In this document: positions 1 to 5,229 of the stretch, one piece after another
How the letters are laid out: every line of letters begins with the position of its first letter
How positions within the stretch are numbered: the stretch's first letter is position 1
Source of the DNA: an uncultured Oscillospiraceae bacterium
GTDB lineage: Bacteria > Bacillota > Clostridia > Oscillospirales > Oscillospiraceae
Direction: 5' to 3'
DNA: 7,965 nucleotides
NCBI GenBank assembly: GCA_934668285.1
Contig: CAKUNB010000069.1
Location: forward strand, 1-7,965
Notes under the pieces: generated by a model
What the model was told of the DNA's origin: nothing
Database searches by the model: none
The model's input: the letters and a program-made list of their open reading frames with translations, nothing else
Translations under genes and position numbers: made by a program

Positions 1-544
1 GGTTCGCGGAATCCCACTTGCCGCTGGTGAAGGCAGTGATAACGTAGATGAGCATGGTCGCCAGCAGAGCGCCGACGAGGATGTTGTTGAGCTTGCCGGC
101 CGTGGAGAACTTAATGAGGTTCAGAACGAGGCAAAGTGCGATGGCAATCAGTGCCAGAGGAATCTGCATGCCGCCGGGAAGGCTGAAGCCTGCGCCGAGG
201 TAGGTGCCAACGTAAATTGCTGCAAAGGCCACAGCAACGATATTTGCATTGATATAGCCCCAGGTGGAAATCCAGCCCCAGAGAGCGCCGGTGCGGGGCT
301 TCTTGCCCAGCGCCTTGGACGGGAATACGAACACGCCGCCGGATTTTGGGAAGATGGTGGAAAGCTCCGCGCAAACCAGACCATAGATCAGCATGATAAC
401 TGCTGCGATGGCCCAGGATACGATTGCGGATGCACCCGCGTTATACATTGTCATGCCGGACAGGGAGAAAATTGCGCTGCCAATCATGCCGCCTGCGATC
501 ATGGTGACGCAGGAAACAAGGCCGATACCTTTCTTTTTTTCCAT
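1..544 (-). CDS. APC-superfamily amino acid/amine permease, N-terminal part (cut by window edge)
   Basis: Integral membrane transporter of the amino acid-polyamine-organocation superfamily, expected to carry an amino acid, amine or amino-sugar conjugate by cation coupling or exchange. The first 181 residues are visible. Residues 18-26 read GGMIGSAIF, matching the family's unwound first-helix substrate motif (G-x-I-G-S-G-I-F), and residues 59-70 (AELSTIFPKSGG) match the conserved end of helix 2. About five hydrophobic helices can be seen, near 6-26, 37-58, 92-115, 126-144 and 153-172; a full-length family member would have about 12. The ATG at 544 opens the frame, but no ribosome site lies next to it: the nearest good one (AAAGGAG, 586-580) is 35 bases upstream with a hairpin between. 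An in-frame GTG three codons upstream (553-551) is an alternative start. It is the last visible gene of the minus-strand unit, 74 bases after the SorC gene, which suggests it imports that locus's substrate. The family call is firm; the substrate is unknown. Confidence 0.88.
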   Translation of the reverse strand, partial: MEKKKGIGLVSCVTMIAGGMIGSAIFSLSGMTMYNAGASAIVSWAIAAVIMLIYGLVCAELSTIFPKSGGVFVFPSKALGKKPRTGALWGWISTWGYINANIVAVAFAAIYVGTYLGAGFSLPGGMQIPLALIAIALCLVLNLIKFSTAGKLNNILVGALLATMLIYVITAFTSGKWDSAN

Positions 545-586
545 AGTAGCCACTATTTGGAGTGCTATACACTCCGTTTCTCCTTT
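543..586 (-). promoter_or_regulatory. Permease leader: distant ribosome site followed by two tandem inverted repeats
   Basis: Reading the minus strand, a good Shine-Dalgarno (AAAGGAG, 586-580) is followed by a perfect 6-bp inverted repeat, GGAGTG-TATAG-CACTCC (575-559), then two bases later by a 5-bp one, ATAGT-GGCT-ACTAT (556-543), whose last bases overlap the ATG at 544-542. Folding the first hairpin would shorten the distance from SD to ATG from 35 to about 18 bases. This may be a translational control element or a tandem operator; the sequence alone does not distinguish these. Confidence 0.5.
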
Positions 587-618
587 CTGTTTCGCGGCCC
601 TCCGTAAAAGAGAGCCAA

Positions 619-1563
619 CTATTTTAACAGTGCGCTTGCGGTGTCCGTATCGGTAATCAGGACGTTTACATAGCCGCCCTGCAGCGCAGCGCGGATCGAG
701 TTCGTCTTCTCAGCGCCGCCCGCAATACCGATGCGGATCGGAATATGCATATAGTCTTCGCGTGAAATTGCAAGAACGCGGTCAGAAAAGGGCATATCCA
801 CCGGACTTCCGGTTCGGTCGTAATAGTGCGTACAGATTTCGCCAACAGGGGCCGCCGCACGTTCAGGATCATACAGCGCGTCACGCTGGTGCCGCGCGGT
901 ATACCGCTGATAGGTCGTTGCGGTGCCGATGCCGACAGTGGCGATGGTGCACTGCTTCATAGTCCTATATGCTGCCAGATAGTATGGCTCCTTCACGATT
1001 GCCTGCCGCAGCGCTGCGTCGCTCACCAGAACGGGCGCATACAGCGGCTGGGGCTGTGCGGAGAGCTTTCTTGCAAAGCGGTGGATGATTCCGTCCACTT
1101 CAAGACTGTGCTCCTGAATGCTCTCGCTTCCCATCAGCTGGGTCACGATCAGATTCTGCTTTTCGATCAGGGGCATATGATCGACCAAACCTGCTACGCC
1201 TCGTCCGGGAACGCAGCCGATAATGTCCCCCCTTTTAATGATGGATTTCAGATACTGCCCAGCGACAATACCCAGATCCTCATACAGATGCTCTTCATCC
1301 GTGCTATGGGCCAGCCGAACGGCCTTGAGTCCGAATTTCTCCTCAAGCGCCGATTCGGTGGTGTAGTACTCCTCCGGACTCTGCTCGATGGTGATCCGAA
1401 CGATTCCTCTCTCGATGCAGTCTGACAGGATCCGGTTCACCCTCTGCCGGGAGATTCCCAATCGCTTGGCAATCTGCTCCTGCGTCAGGCCGGCCTCATA
1501 GTAGTAGTATGCGATCCGAATATATTCGCTTCTCTGCTCCTGCGTCAATGGGTACTTCTTCAC
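619..1563 (-). CDS. SorC/DeoR-type sugar-sensing transcriptional regulator
   Basis: DNA-binding regulator of the SorC family (relatives include SorC, LsrR, CggR and B. subtilis DeoR), which usually bind a phosphorylated sugar that releases them from DNA. The protein is 314 residues from the chosen start, the usual length. An N-terminal helix-turn-helix lies at 26-48 (LTQEQIAKRLGISRQRVNRIL). The remainder is the sugar-phosphate-binding domain: a DIIGCVPGRG loop at 113-122, TVGIGTA at 209-215, and the typical C-terminal block AGGAEKTNSIRAALQGGYVN-VLITD at 281-305. I chose the GTG at 1563-1561 because AAAAGG sits a normal distance upstream; the ATG at 1575 is four codons further out and directly abuts that ribosome site. 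It has its own promoter and lies between the dehydrogenase and permease genes, so it probably controls this locus in response to a phosphorylated intermediate. Family firm; effector unknown. Confidence 0.92.
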   Translation of the reverse strand: MKKYPLTQEQRSEYIRIAYYYYEAGLTQEQIAKRLGISRQRVNRILSDCIERGIVRITIEQSPEEYYTTESALEEKFGLKAVRLAHSTDEEHLYEDLGIVAGQYLKSIIKRGDIIGCVPGRGVAGLVDHMPLIEKQNLIVTQLMGSESIQEHSLEVDGIIHRFARKLSAQPQPLYAPVLVSDAALRQAIVKEPYYLAAYRTMKQCTIATVGIGTATTYQRYTARHQRDALYDPERAAAPVGEICTHYYDRTGSPVDMPFSDRVLAISREDYMHIPIRIGIAGGAEKTNSIRAALQGGYVNVLITDTDTASALLK

Positions 1564-1566
1564 AGC

Positions 1567-1593
1567 TGATACCATCCTTTTCTGGTGATATCA
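1567..1593 (-). promoter_or_regulatory. Imperfect dyad over the regulator's leader and ribosome site (possible autoregulatory site)
   Basis: On the minus strand TGATATCACC (1593-1584) is mirrored by GATGGTATCA (1576-1567). The arms pair at 8 of 10 positions and surround the AAAAGG ribosome site. It starts at about the predicted transcription start of the promoter at 1597-1624, so it could be an autoregulatory operator or a small RNA hairpin masking the ribosome site. This is suggestive only. Confidence 0.3.
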
Positions 1594-1596
1594 TCT

Positions 1597-1624
1597 ATTT
1601 TACACGATTTTTCCTGCTTTTCAA
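1597..1624 (-). promoter_or_regulatory. Predicted internal sigma-A promoter for the SorC regulator gene
   Basis: On the minus strand a -35 box TTGAAA (1624-1619; 5 of 6 to consensus) is followed after 16 bases by TAAAAT (1602-1597; 5 of 6). Transcription would start near 1590, about 27 bases before the GTG start. It lies in the 67-base gap after the dehydrogenase, where no terminator hairpin is seen. The regulator and permease could therefore be made both from the aldolase promoter and independently from here. Confidence 0.65.
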
Positions 1625-1630
1625 GCCCTT

Positions 1631-2662
1631 TTAAGGCTTCACAACGATGCGATAGGTTTTCGGGTCAACGGCCTCCTGGAAGGCGCGGTCGATCTCGGCG
1701 AGCGGTACGCGGTCGGAGATCAGCGCGGACACGTCGATCAGCTTGCCGCTGAGCAGGCGGGTCGAGGTCAGGAAGTCCGCCTGGTTCGGGTTGACCGAGC
1801 CGGTCAGAATCTTTTCGCTCGAATGCAGCTTGCTGGGGCTGATTTCGATGGGACGATCGGGATGGAAGGAGGAATACAGAACCACGCGGCCGAGCTTACC
1901 CGCCATGTCGCAGGCATCCTGCGCCACCGAAGGAACCGCTACTGTGCAGAACACCACGTCCGCGCCGCGGCCGTCGGTCAGCTCCTTGACGCGCTCAACG
2001 GCATTTTCTTCCTTGGAATTGATGACGATATCAGCGCCCATCTTCTTGGCGATCTCAATCCGATGCGGGTCCAGCTCGCTGACAATGACGCGGGCACCGC
2101 TCATCTTGGCAAGCTGAATGTGCAGCGCGCCCATGATGCCAACACCGATAACGACCACATCGTCGCCCAGCTGAATCTTGGCGTTGCGGATGCTGTGGAC
2201 GCAGCAGGCCAGCGGCTCAGCAAGCGCTGCATAATCCATGTCGATGTCGTCGGCCAGCTTGTACAGCGCTCTTGCGCTGACGGTCATGTACTCGGCAAAG
2301 CCGCCCGAGCCCATCACGCCGGGATGCGTCTGCGCCACGAAGGAGACAACGCACTGATTCTCATGGCCGCTGCGGCAGTAGTAGCACTCGCCGCAGGAGT
2401 TCAGCAGACGAACCGCCACCTTATCGCCGGGCTTGAGGCTCTTGACCTCGGGACCGACCGCCTCGACGATGCCCGCGACCTCATGGCCGCCCGCGTAGGG
2501 ATAGCGATTGATCACGCCGTTCCAGATGCGCTGCTCGAGCGTGCAGATTGCACAGCTGGTCACCTTCAGCAGGACGTTGTTGCCCTCGGGGGCCTTCTTT
2601 TCAAACTCACGCGTCTGCATCTCATGCACGCCGGCATGGATGCTTACCTTATAAGTTTCCAT
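1631..2662 (-). CDS. Zinc-dependent medium-chain alcohol/polyol dehydrogenase with atypical catalytic motif
   Basis: NAD(P)-dependent dehydrogenase of the medium-chain (MDR) superfamily, 343 residues, close in layout to sorbitol, threonine and galactitol-phosphate dehydrogenases; cytoplasmic. Likely catalytic zinc ligands are C40, H60-E61 (GGHEVAG) and E149 (AEP). The structural zinc is held by C90, C93, C96 and C104 with the usual C-x2-C-x2-C-x7-C spacing. The Rossmann turn is GVGIMG at 173-178, and E196 at the end of the next strand favours NAD over NADP. Odd: the usual C-G-(S/T)-D-x-H after the catalytic Cys is C-T-L-E-Q-R here, so the Ser/Thr of the proton relay is Leu. The ATG at 2662 is chosen because AAGGAGG lies eight or nine bases upstream; the frame stays open to 2725 but that overlaps the aldolase. 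Only 17 bases separate it from the aldolase, so the two are co-transcribed and probably act in one pathway. The alcohol substrate cannot be named. Confidence 0.9.
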   Translation of the reverse strand: METYKVSIHAGVHEMQTREFEKKAPEGNNVLLKVTSCAICTLEQRIWNGVINRYPYAGGHEVAGIVEAVGPEVKSLKPGDKVAVRLLNSCGECYYCRSGHENQCVVSFVAQTHPGVMGSGGFAEYMTVSARALYKLADDIDMDYAALAEPLACCVHSIRNAKIQLGDDVVVIGVGIMGALHIQLAKMSGARVIVSELDPHRIEIAKKMGADIVINSKEENAVERVKELTDGRGADVVFCTVAVPSVAQDACDMAGKLGRVVLYSSFHPDRPIEISPSKLHSSEKILTGSVNPNQADFLTSTRLLSGKLIDVSALISDRVPLAEIDRAFQEAVDPKTYRIVVKP

Positions 2663-2679
2663 GTGGTATCTCCTCCTTT

Positions 2680-3480
2680 TTAATAGAGCTTGTTCATTTC
2701 CTTCAGTGCTGCATCCACGCTGCAATTCTCGTGGATGAGCTTTGCGATTGCCGCTGCGTAGTGGACGGGATCCTCGTTGCCCCAGATGTTGCGGCCCATT
2801 GCGATGCCTGCCGCGCCTGCGTCCAGTGCGTCGCGGATCTCCTGCAGCAGCTCGCGCTCGGGAACCTTCTTCGCGCCGCCGAGGATAACGACCGGCGCGT
2901 AAACGCTCTCGGTCAGAGCCTTGAAGCTCTCCTGATCGCCGGTGTAGACGGTCTTGACGATGTCCGCGCCAAGCTCGACCGCCTGACGGCAGGCGAAGGT
3001 CACGTTCGCGGGCGTGCGGGAGTCGTCGGCCTTCTCGAAGCCTCTGGGAAGGGCCTCAGCCGTAACGGGGATGCCCCACTTGTGGTTGTCCATGCAGACG
3101 CGGGCCAGATTGCTCAGAACGCTTGCCTCATGGACGGAGCCGGGGAAGCTCATGGTGATCACGGAATCCGCGCCCAGACGGAGCGCATCCTCTGCGGTCG
3201 CGACGATCTGCATCGGCGCCTTGTGGTCGCCGAGGAAGGACACGCCGCCGTCGATGCGGAGGATAATGCCCTTGCCGAGGAAGCTGTCGGCAAAGTTTTC
3301 CGCCATGCCGATGGTGGAAAGGAAGGCGTCTGCGCCGGCGCTTGCCAGCTCGCGGATCAGCTTCTTGGTGTCCTTCATCGCGGGCAGGACGTTGAAGTTG
3401 GAGCCGTGATCCATCGCCAAAATAAAGGTTCTGCCATCCGTTCCGAAAATGTGGTTCATTCTGCTTGCAGTCTGTGCCAT
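2680..3480 (-). CDS. Class I (Schiff-base) aldolase of the DhnA/FbaB/LsrF type
   Basis: Cytoplasmic TIM-barrel aldolase that forms a lysine Schiff base with a keto substrate, commonly a phosphorylated ketose or a related acyl-sugar phosphate. The 266 residues are a normal length for the DeoC/FbaB/LacD group. Visible features are AMDHG (22-26, with active-site Asp24), ITMSFPGS (108-115), the VTAEALPRG block (139-147), the Schiff-base lysine K176 in ADIVKTVYTGD, and two phosphate-binding turns, GGAKK (201-205) and GRNIWG (229-234). The ATG at 3480 has AGAGG about ten bases upstream. It is the first gene after the promoter at 3558-3586 and is tightly coupled to the dehydrogenase downstream. Close relatives include archaeal-type fructose-bisphosphate aldolase, ADH synthase (2-amino-3,7-dideoxy-heptulosonate) and the AI-2 thiolase LsrF. 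No lsr transporter or kinase genes are seen, so I leave the substrate and symbol open. Confidence 0.9.
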   Translation of the reverse strand: MAQTASRMNHIFGTDGRTFILAMDHGSNFNVLPAMKDTKKLIRELASAGADAFLSTIGMAENFADSFLGKGIILRIDGGVSFLGDHKAPMQIVATAEDALRLGADSVITMSFPGSVHEASVLSNLARVCMDNHKWGIPVTAEALPRGFEKADDSRTPANVTFACRQAVELGADIVKTVYTGDQESFKALTESVYAPVVILGGAKKVPERELLQEIRDALDAGAAGIAMGRNIWGNEDPVHYAAAIAKLIHENCSVDAALKEMNKLY

Positions 3481-3514
3481 AGTGATTTAACCTCTTTCCA
3501 TTATTGCGTATTGT

Positions 3515-3536
3515 GCATGTTACATTTGTCACATGC
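3515..3536. promoter_or_regulatory. 22-bp near-palindrome, candidate operator of the aldolase operon
   Basis: The half-site GCATGTnACA is followed by two central bases and its own mirror image; 9 of 11 base pairs are symmetric. It lies about 15-37 bases downstream of the predicted minus-strand transcription start, a classic position for a repressor roadblock, and two helical turns long. The SorC regulator at 619-1563 is the obvious candidate protein. A weaker dyad, TGAAC-TTTT-GTACA (3539-3552), lies immediately beside it over the transcription start. Confidence 0.6.
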
Positions 3537-3557
3537 TTTGAACTTTTGTACAGTTGA

Positions 3558-3586
3558 ATCTTATCACGCCTTCGCCATGGTGTCAA
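3558..3586 (-). promoter_or_regulatory. Predicted sigma-A promoter of the aldolase operon
   Basis: On the minus strand a perfect -35 box TTGACA (3586-3581) is followed after exactly 17 bases by TAAGAT (3563-3558; 4 of 6 to consensus). Transcription should start near 3551, giving a leader of about 70 bases to the aldolase ATG. The -10 lies inside a 13-base block repeated in inverted orientation at 3678-3690. Confidence 0.75.
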
Positions 3587-3661
3587 GCGCAAACTTGATT
3601 TTTTTGTCGATTTTATGGAATCTGCACAAAAACGTACTGCCGTTTTTTGGCGAACTGCGAA

Positions 3662-3690
3662 TTGCATCTTTATTTCCGGCGTGATAAGAT
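3662..3690 (+). promoter_or_regulatory. Predicted sigma-A promoter of the iron-type alcohol dehydrogenase
   Basis: TTGCAT (3662-3667; a weak -35, only TTG conserved) is followed by 17 bases and TAAGAT (3685-3690). The arrangement mirrors the minus-strand promoter. The predicted start near 3697 leaves a 31-base leader to the ATG at 3728, and it rules out the in-frame Met codons at 3647 and 3689. The weak -35 suggests a need for activation or lower basal output than the aldolase promoter. Confidence 0.55.
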
Positions 3691-3698
3691 GTTCCTGA

Positions 3699-3730
3699 TA
3701 TTACAATTGATTGGAGTACTATTACAAATG
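3699..3730 (+). repeat. Direct repeat TATTACAAwTG, 21 bases apart, in the dehydrogenase leader
   Basis: TATTACAATTG begins at 3699 and TATTACAAATG at 3720, a period of 21 bases, i.e. two DNA turns. The second copy includes the ATG start of the dehydrogenase. The core TTACAwwTG also appears at 3520-3528 within the 22-bp dyad upstream of the aldolase. A shared regulator-binding core is possible; the sites are AT-rich, so chance similarity must be allowed for. Confidence 0.4.
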
Positions 3731-4891
3731 GAACAGCAGTATCAGGCGTTACATATGCCCAAGTTGGTCACCGGCCGCGGCTCTTTGGCTTTTTTTGCCA
3801 CGCTCGGGAAGAGGCGCATCGGCGTGATCCGCGGCGGGCGCAGCTATTCCCCTGCGGTGCAGGAAACCGTTGAGACCCTCGCAGCGCAGACGGGCGCAGA
3901 GGTGCGCTGCCTCGCGCAGATTCGGAACGAGCCGCTGATCGAGGACATCTTCAAGGCCACCGAGGCGGTGCGCGAATTCCAGCCGGACCTGATTCTTGCC
4001 ATCGGCGGCGGCAGCGTGCTCGACACGGCGAAGGCCATCCATCTTTTCTATGAAAATCCGGAGATGACCTTTGACGAGGCGACGCGTCCCTATTGTCTCC
4101 CCGCTCTGGGCAGCAAGGCGGTGCACGTCTCCGTCCCCACGACGAGCGGCACCGGCAGCGAGACGACCTCCTGCGCCGTGTTCATCGATCCGGAAACTCA
4201 TGTCAAGCGTCTGCTGCTGGATAACGGCATCATTCCGCACTACGCGATTCTCGATGCCTCCACCACCGATTCGCTTCCGCCGTCAATCACCGTTGCGACC
4301 GGCATGGACGCACTGACACACGCCGTGGAGTCCAGCACGGCGCTCAATTCCACCGTTCTGACCCGTGCGATTGCCTTGGAGGCAGCCGTCGACATTCTGG
4401 AATCCCTGAAGGCCGCCGCCGCGTCCGAGGACACCGACGAGCGCCGTCAGGCCCGCGAGCGGATGCACATCGCCGCATCGATGGCCGGCATTGCCATTAC
4501 CAACTCCTGCACCGGCATCTGCCATTCCTACGACCATCCCGGCCCGGCCTTCGGGCTGCCGCACGGTCTGGTCTGCGGTCTGATGCTGCCCTACAGCATG
4601 GAGCTGGTCGGCCCGCACCCGTCCCACAGTGCGCTGGCGCGCCGGCTGGGCTATCACGGCAGCGACGCAGAGCTTCTGTCGGCTCTGAAAAACCACATTA
4701 TGACCCTTTCGGCCGGGCTTGGCCTTGCCACCAGCTTCCGCGCGCGCGGCATTGACGAGGCTGCCTACCTCGAAAACGTCCCCACATGGGCCAAGGAGTC
4801 CCTTCCCGCCTTCGCCACCGTCGTCTCCCCCGCCGCCATGGACGAGGAAAAGGGCATCCGCTTCCTGAAAAGCTGCTACTACGGCGAATAA
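3728..4891 (+). CDS. Iron-type (group III) alcohol dehydrogenase
   Basis: Cytoplasmic NAD(P)-dependent, divalent-metal alcohol dehydrogenase of the family that includes lactaldehyde reductase FucO, propanediol dehydrogenase DhaT and butanol dehydrogenases; 387 residues is the standard length. The N-terminal dinucleotide domain has AIGGGSVLDTAKA (91-103) and VPTTSGTGSE (136-145). Metal ligands are D194 and H198 (TGMDALTHAVES), H266 (CHSYDH) and H279 (LPHG), with the usual second histidine H270. The ATG at 3728 is chosen because GGAG lies at 3713-3716 and because the family starts just before the KLVTGRGSL-type motif; earlier in-frame Met codons fall at or before the -10 box. It is transcribed divergently from the aldolase operon from a matching promoter, so it likely belongs to the same pathway, probably reducing an aldehyde released by aldol cleavage to dispose of NADH. 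The substrate is unassigned. Confidence 0.92.
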   Translation: MEQQYQALHMPKLVTGRGSLAFFATLGKRRIGVIRGGRSYSPAVQETVETLAAQTGAEVRCLAQIRNEPLIEDIFKATEAVREFQPDLILAIGGGSVLDTAKAIHLFYENPEMTFDEATRPYCLPALGSKAVHVSVPTTSGTGSETTSCAVFIDPETHVKRLLLDNGIIPHYAILDASTTDSLPPSITVATGMDALTHAVESSTALNSTVLTRAIALEAAVDILESLKAAAASEDTDERRQARERMHIAASMAGIAITNSCTGICHSYDHPGPAFGLPHGLVCGLMLPYSMELVGPHPSHSALARRLGYHGSDAELLSALKNHIMTLSAGLGLATSFRARGIDEAAYLENVPTWAKESLPAFATVVSPAAMDEEKGIRFLKSCYYGE

Positions 4892-4894
4892 GCA

Positions 4895-4991
4895 AAGCCT
4901 CCCCTCTCCGCACCGCAGCGCCTTGGCTCCCTCTCTGAGGGAGCTGGCACGCCGTAGGCGTGACTGAAGGTGTCTTCGCGCCCGCAGGCGC
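4895..4991. repeat. Cluster of short perfect hairpins in the intergenic space
   Basis: Directly after the dehydrogenase stop come three short perfect inverted repeats: GCTCCCTC-TCT-GAGGGAGC (4926-4944), CACGCC-GTA-GGCGTG (4948-4962) and GCGCC-CGCA-GGCGC (4978-4991). Very similar strings ('GGCTCCCTC...GAGGGAGCTGGCACGCC') are, to my recollection, scattered between genes in Oscillospiraceae genomes, which would make this a REP-like dispersed element. No open reading frame, tRNA or known RNA is recognised here. The first hairpin may also weaken read-through from the upstream gene. Confidence 0.65.
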
Positions 4992-4995
4992 AGGT

Positions 4996-5165
4996 CGCAG
5001 GGTGGTACGCACCAAAATTGAAGTGCCTGCACGGGCCGATGTACCCGCGAGGGGCATGCCGCATCCGTAAGGCGGCATAGCCGCCAACGGCTGCGCTATA
5101 GCCATCGGCCCCTACGCAGCGAACGGCCGCCGTGCCGGCGAGCTGGAGGGGCAGACCACCCTACG
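4996..5165. repeat. MITE-like non-coding element with nested inverted repeats
   Basis: The outer ends are imperfect inverted repeats: CGCAGGGTGGTACGC (4996-5010) against GCAGACCACCCTACG (5151-5165), 12 of 15 paired. Inside lies a second pair, GCACGGGCCGATG (5029-5041) against CATCGGCCCCTAC (5103-5115), 11 of 13 paired, with GGGCCGATG perfect. A central hairpin GGCGGC-ATA-GCCGCC is at 5071-5085. There is no transposase gene and no clear target duplication. The nested symmetry fits a miniature mobile or dispersed repeat that could fold as one long cruciform or RNA hairpin. Confidence 0.6.
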
Positions 5166-5187
5166 AATCCCATTTTTGATAAACAAA

Positions 5188-5217
5188 CTGCGGCGCACTC
5201 TTTCGAGTGCGCCGCAG
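5188..5217. terminator. Bidirectional intrinsic terminator between convergent genes
   Basis: A perfect 13-bp GC-rich stem, CTGCGGCGCACTC against GAGTGCGCCGCAG, closes a TTTC loop. On the plus strand it is followed by TGTTTTGTTTTTT (from 5219), a strong U-tract that ends the alcohol dehydrogenase transcript. On the minus strand it starts 13 bases after the phosphatase stop codon and is followed by TTTGTTTAT, a shorter U-tract. It therefore serves both converging genes. Confidence 0.93.
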
Positions 5218-5229
5218 CTGTTTTGTTTT

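Larger units (their letters stand above)
3558..3690. repeat. Inverted pair of identical 13-base blocks in the divergent control region
   Basis: GGCGTGATAAGAT occurs on the minus strand at 3570-3558 and on the plus strand at 3678-3690, with 107 bases between. Each copy ends in TAAGAT, which serves as the predicted -10 box of the divergent promoter on its own strand. The identity extends seven bases upstream of the -10 hexamer, more than shared promoter consensus would require. Confidence 0.8.

Noticed and set aside
441..572. Short GTG-started frame at 572 on the minus strand, well spaced from AAAGGAG, overlapping the permease start
   Set aside because: About 43 codons, largely out of frame with the clear permease coding sequence and of unnatural composition; the ribosome site is more likely used by the permease.
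2663..2725. Longer start of the zinc dehydrogenase at 2725
   Set aside because: It would overlap the aldolase C-terminus and has no ribosome site, whereas AAGGAGG precedes the ATG at 2662.
2680..3480. Naming the aldolase lsrF or an AI-2 degradation locus because of the SorC regulator
   Set aside because: No lsr ABC transporter, LsrK kinase or LsrG is present, and the neighbours are dehydrogenases and an APC permease.
3581..3597. CcpA cre-like sequence over the -35 box of the aldolase promoter
   Set aside because: Aligned on its central CG, it misses the TG and CA ends of the cre consensus at three conserved positions; too weak to report.
1823..3684. Long plus-strand open frames opposite the dehydrogenase and aldolase
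   Set aside because: They are antisense shadows in GC-rich DNA: no ribosome sites, no recognisable domains, and the minus-strand genes have full active-site motifs.
3647..3727. N-terminal extension of the iron-type dehydrogenase using Met codons at 3647 or 3689
   Set aside because: Both fall at or upstream of the predicted -10/transcription start, lack ribosome sites, and the added residues do not resemble the family.
3749..5105. Minus-strand frames opposite the iron-type dehydrogenase and the repeat block
   Set aside because: Low-complexity Arg/Ala/Gly-rich translations without family resemblance, lying across a well-supported gene and non-coding hairpins.
4895..5217. CRISPR array, tRNA or riboswitch in the intergenic block
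   Set aside because: No regularly spaced direct repeats, no cloverleaf and no known aptamer core; the hairpins differ from each other and end in a plain terminator.
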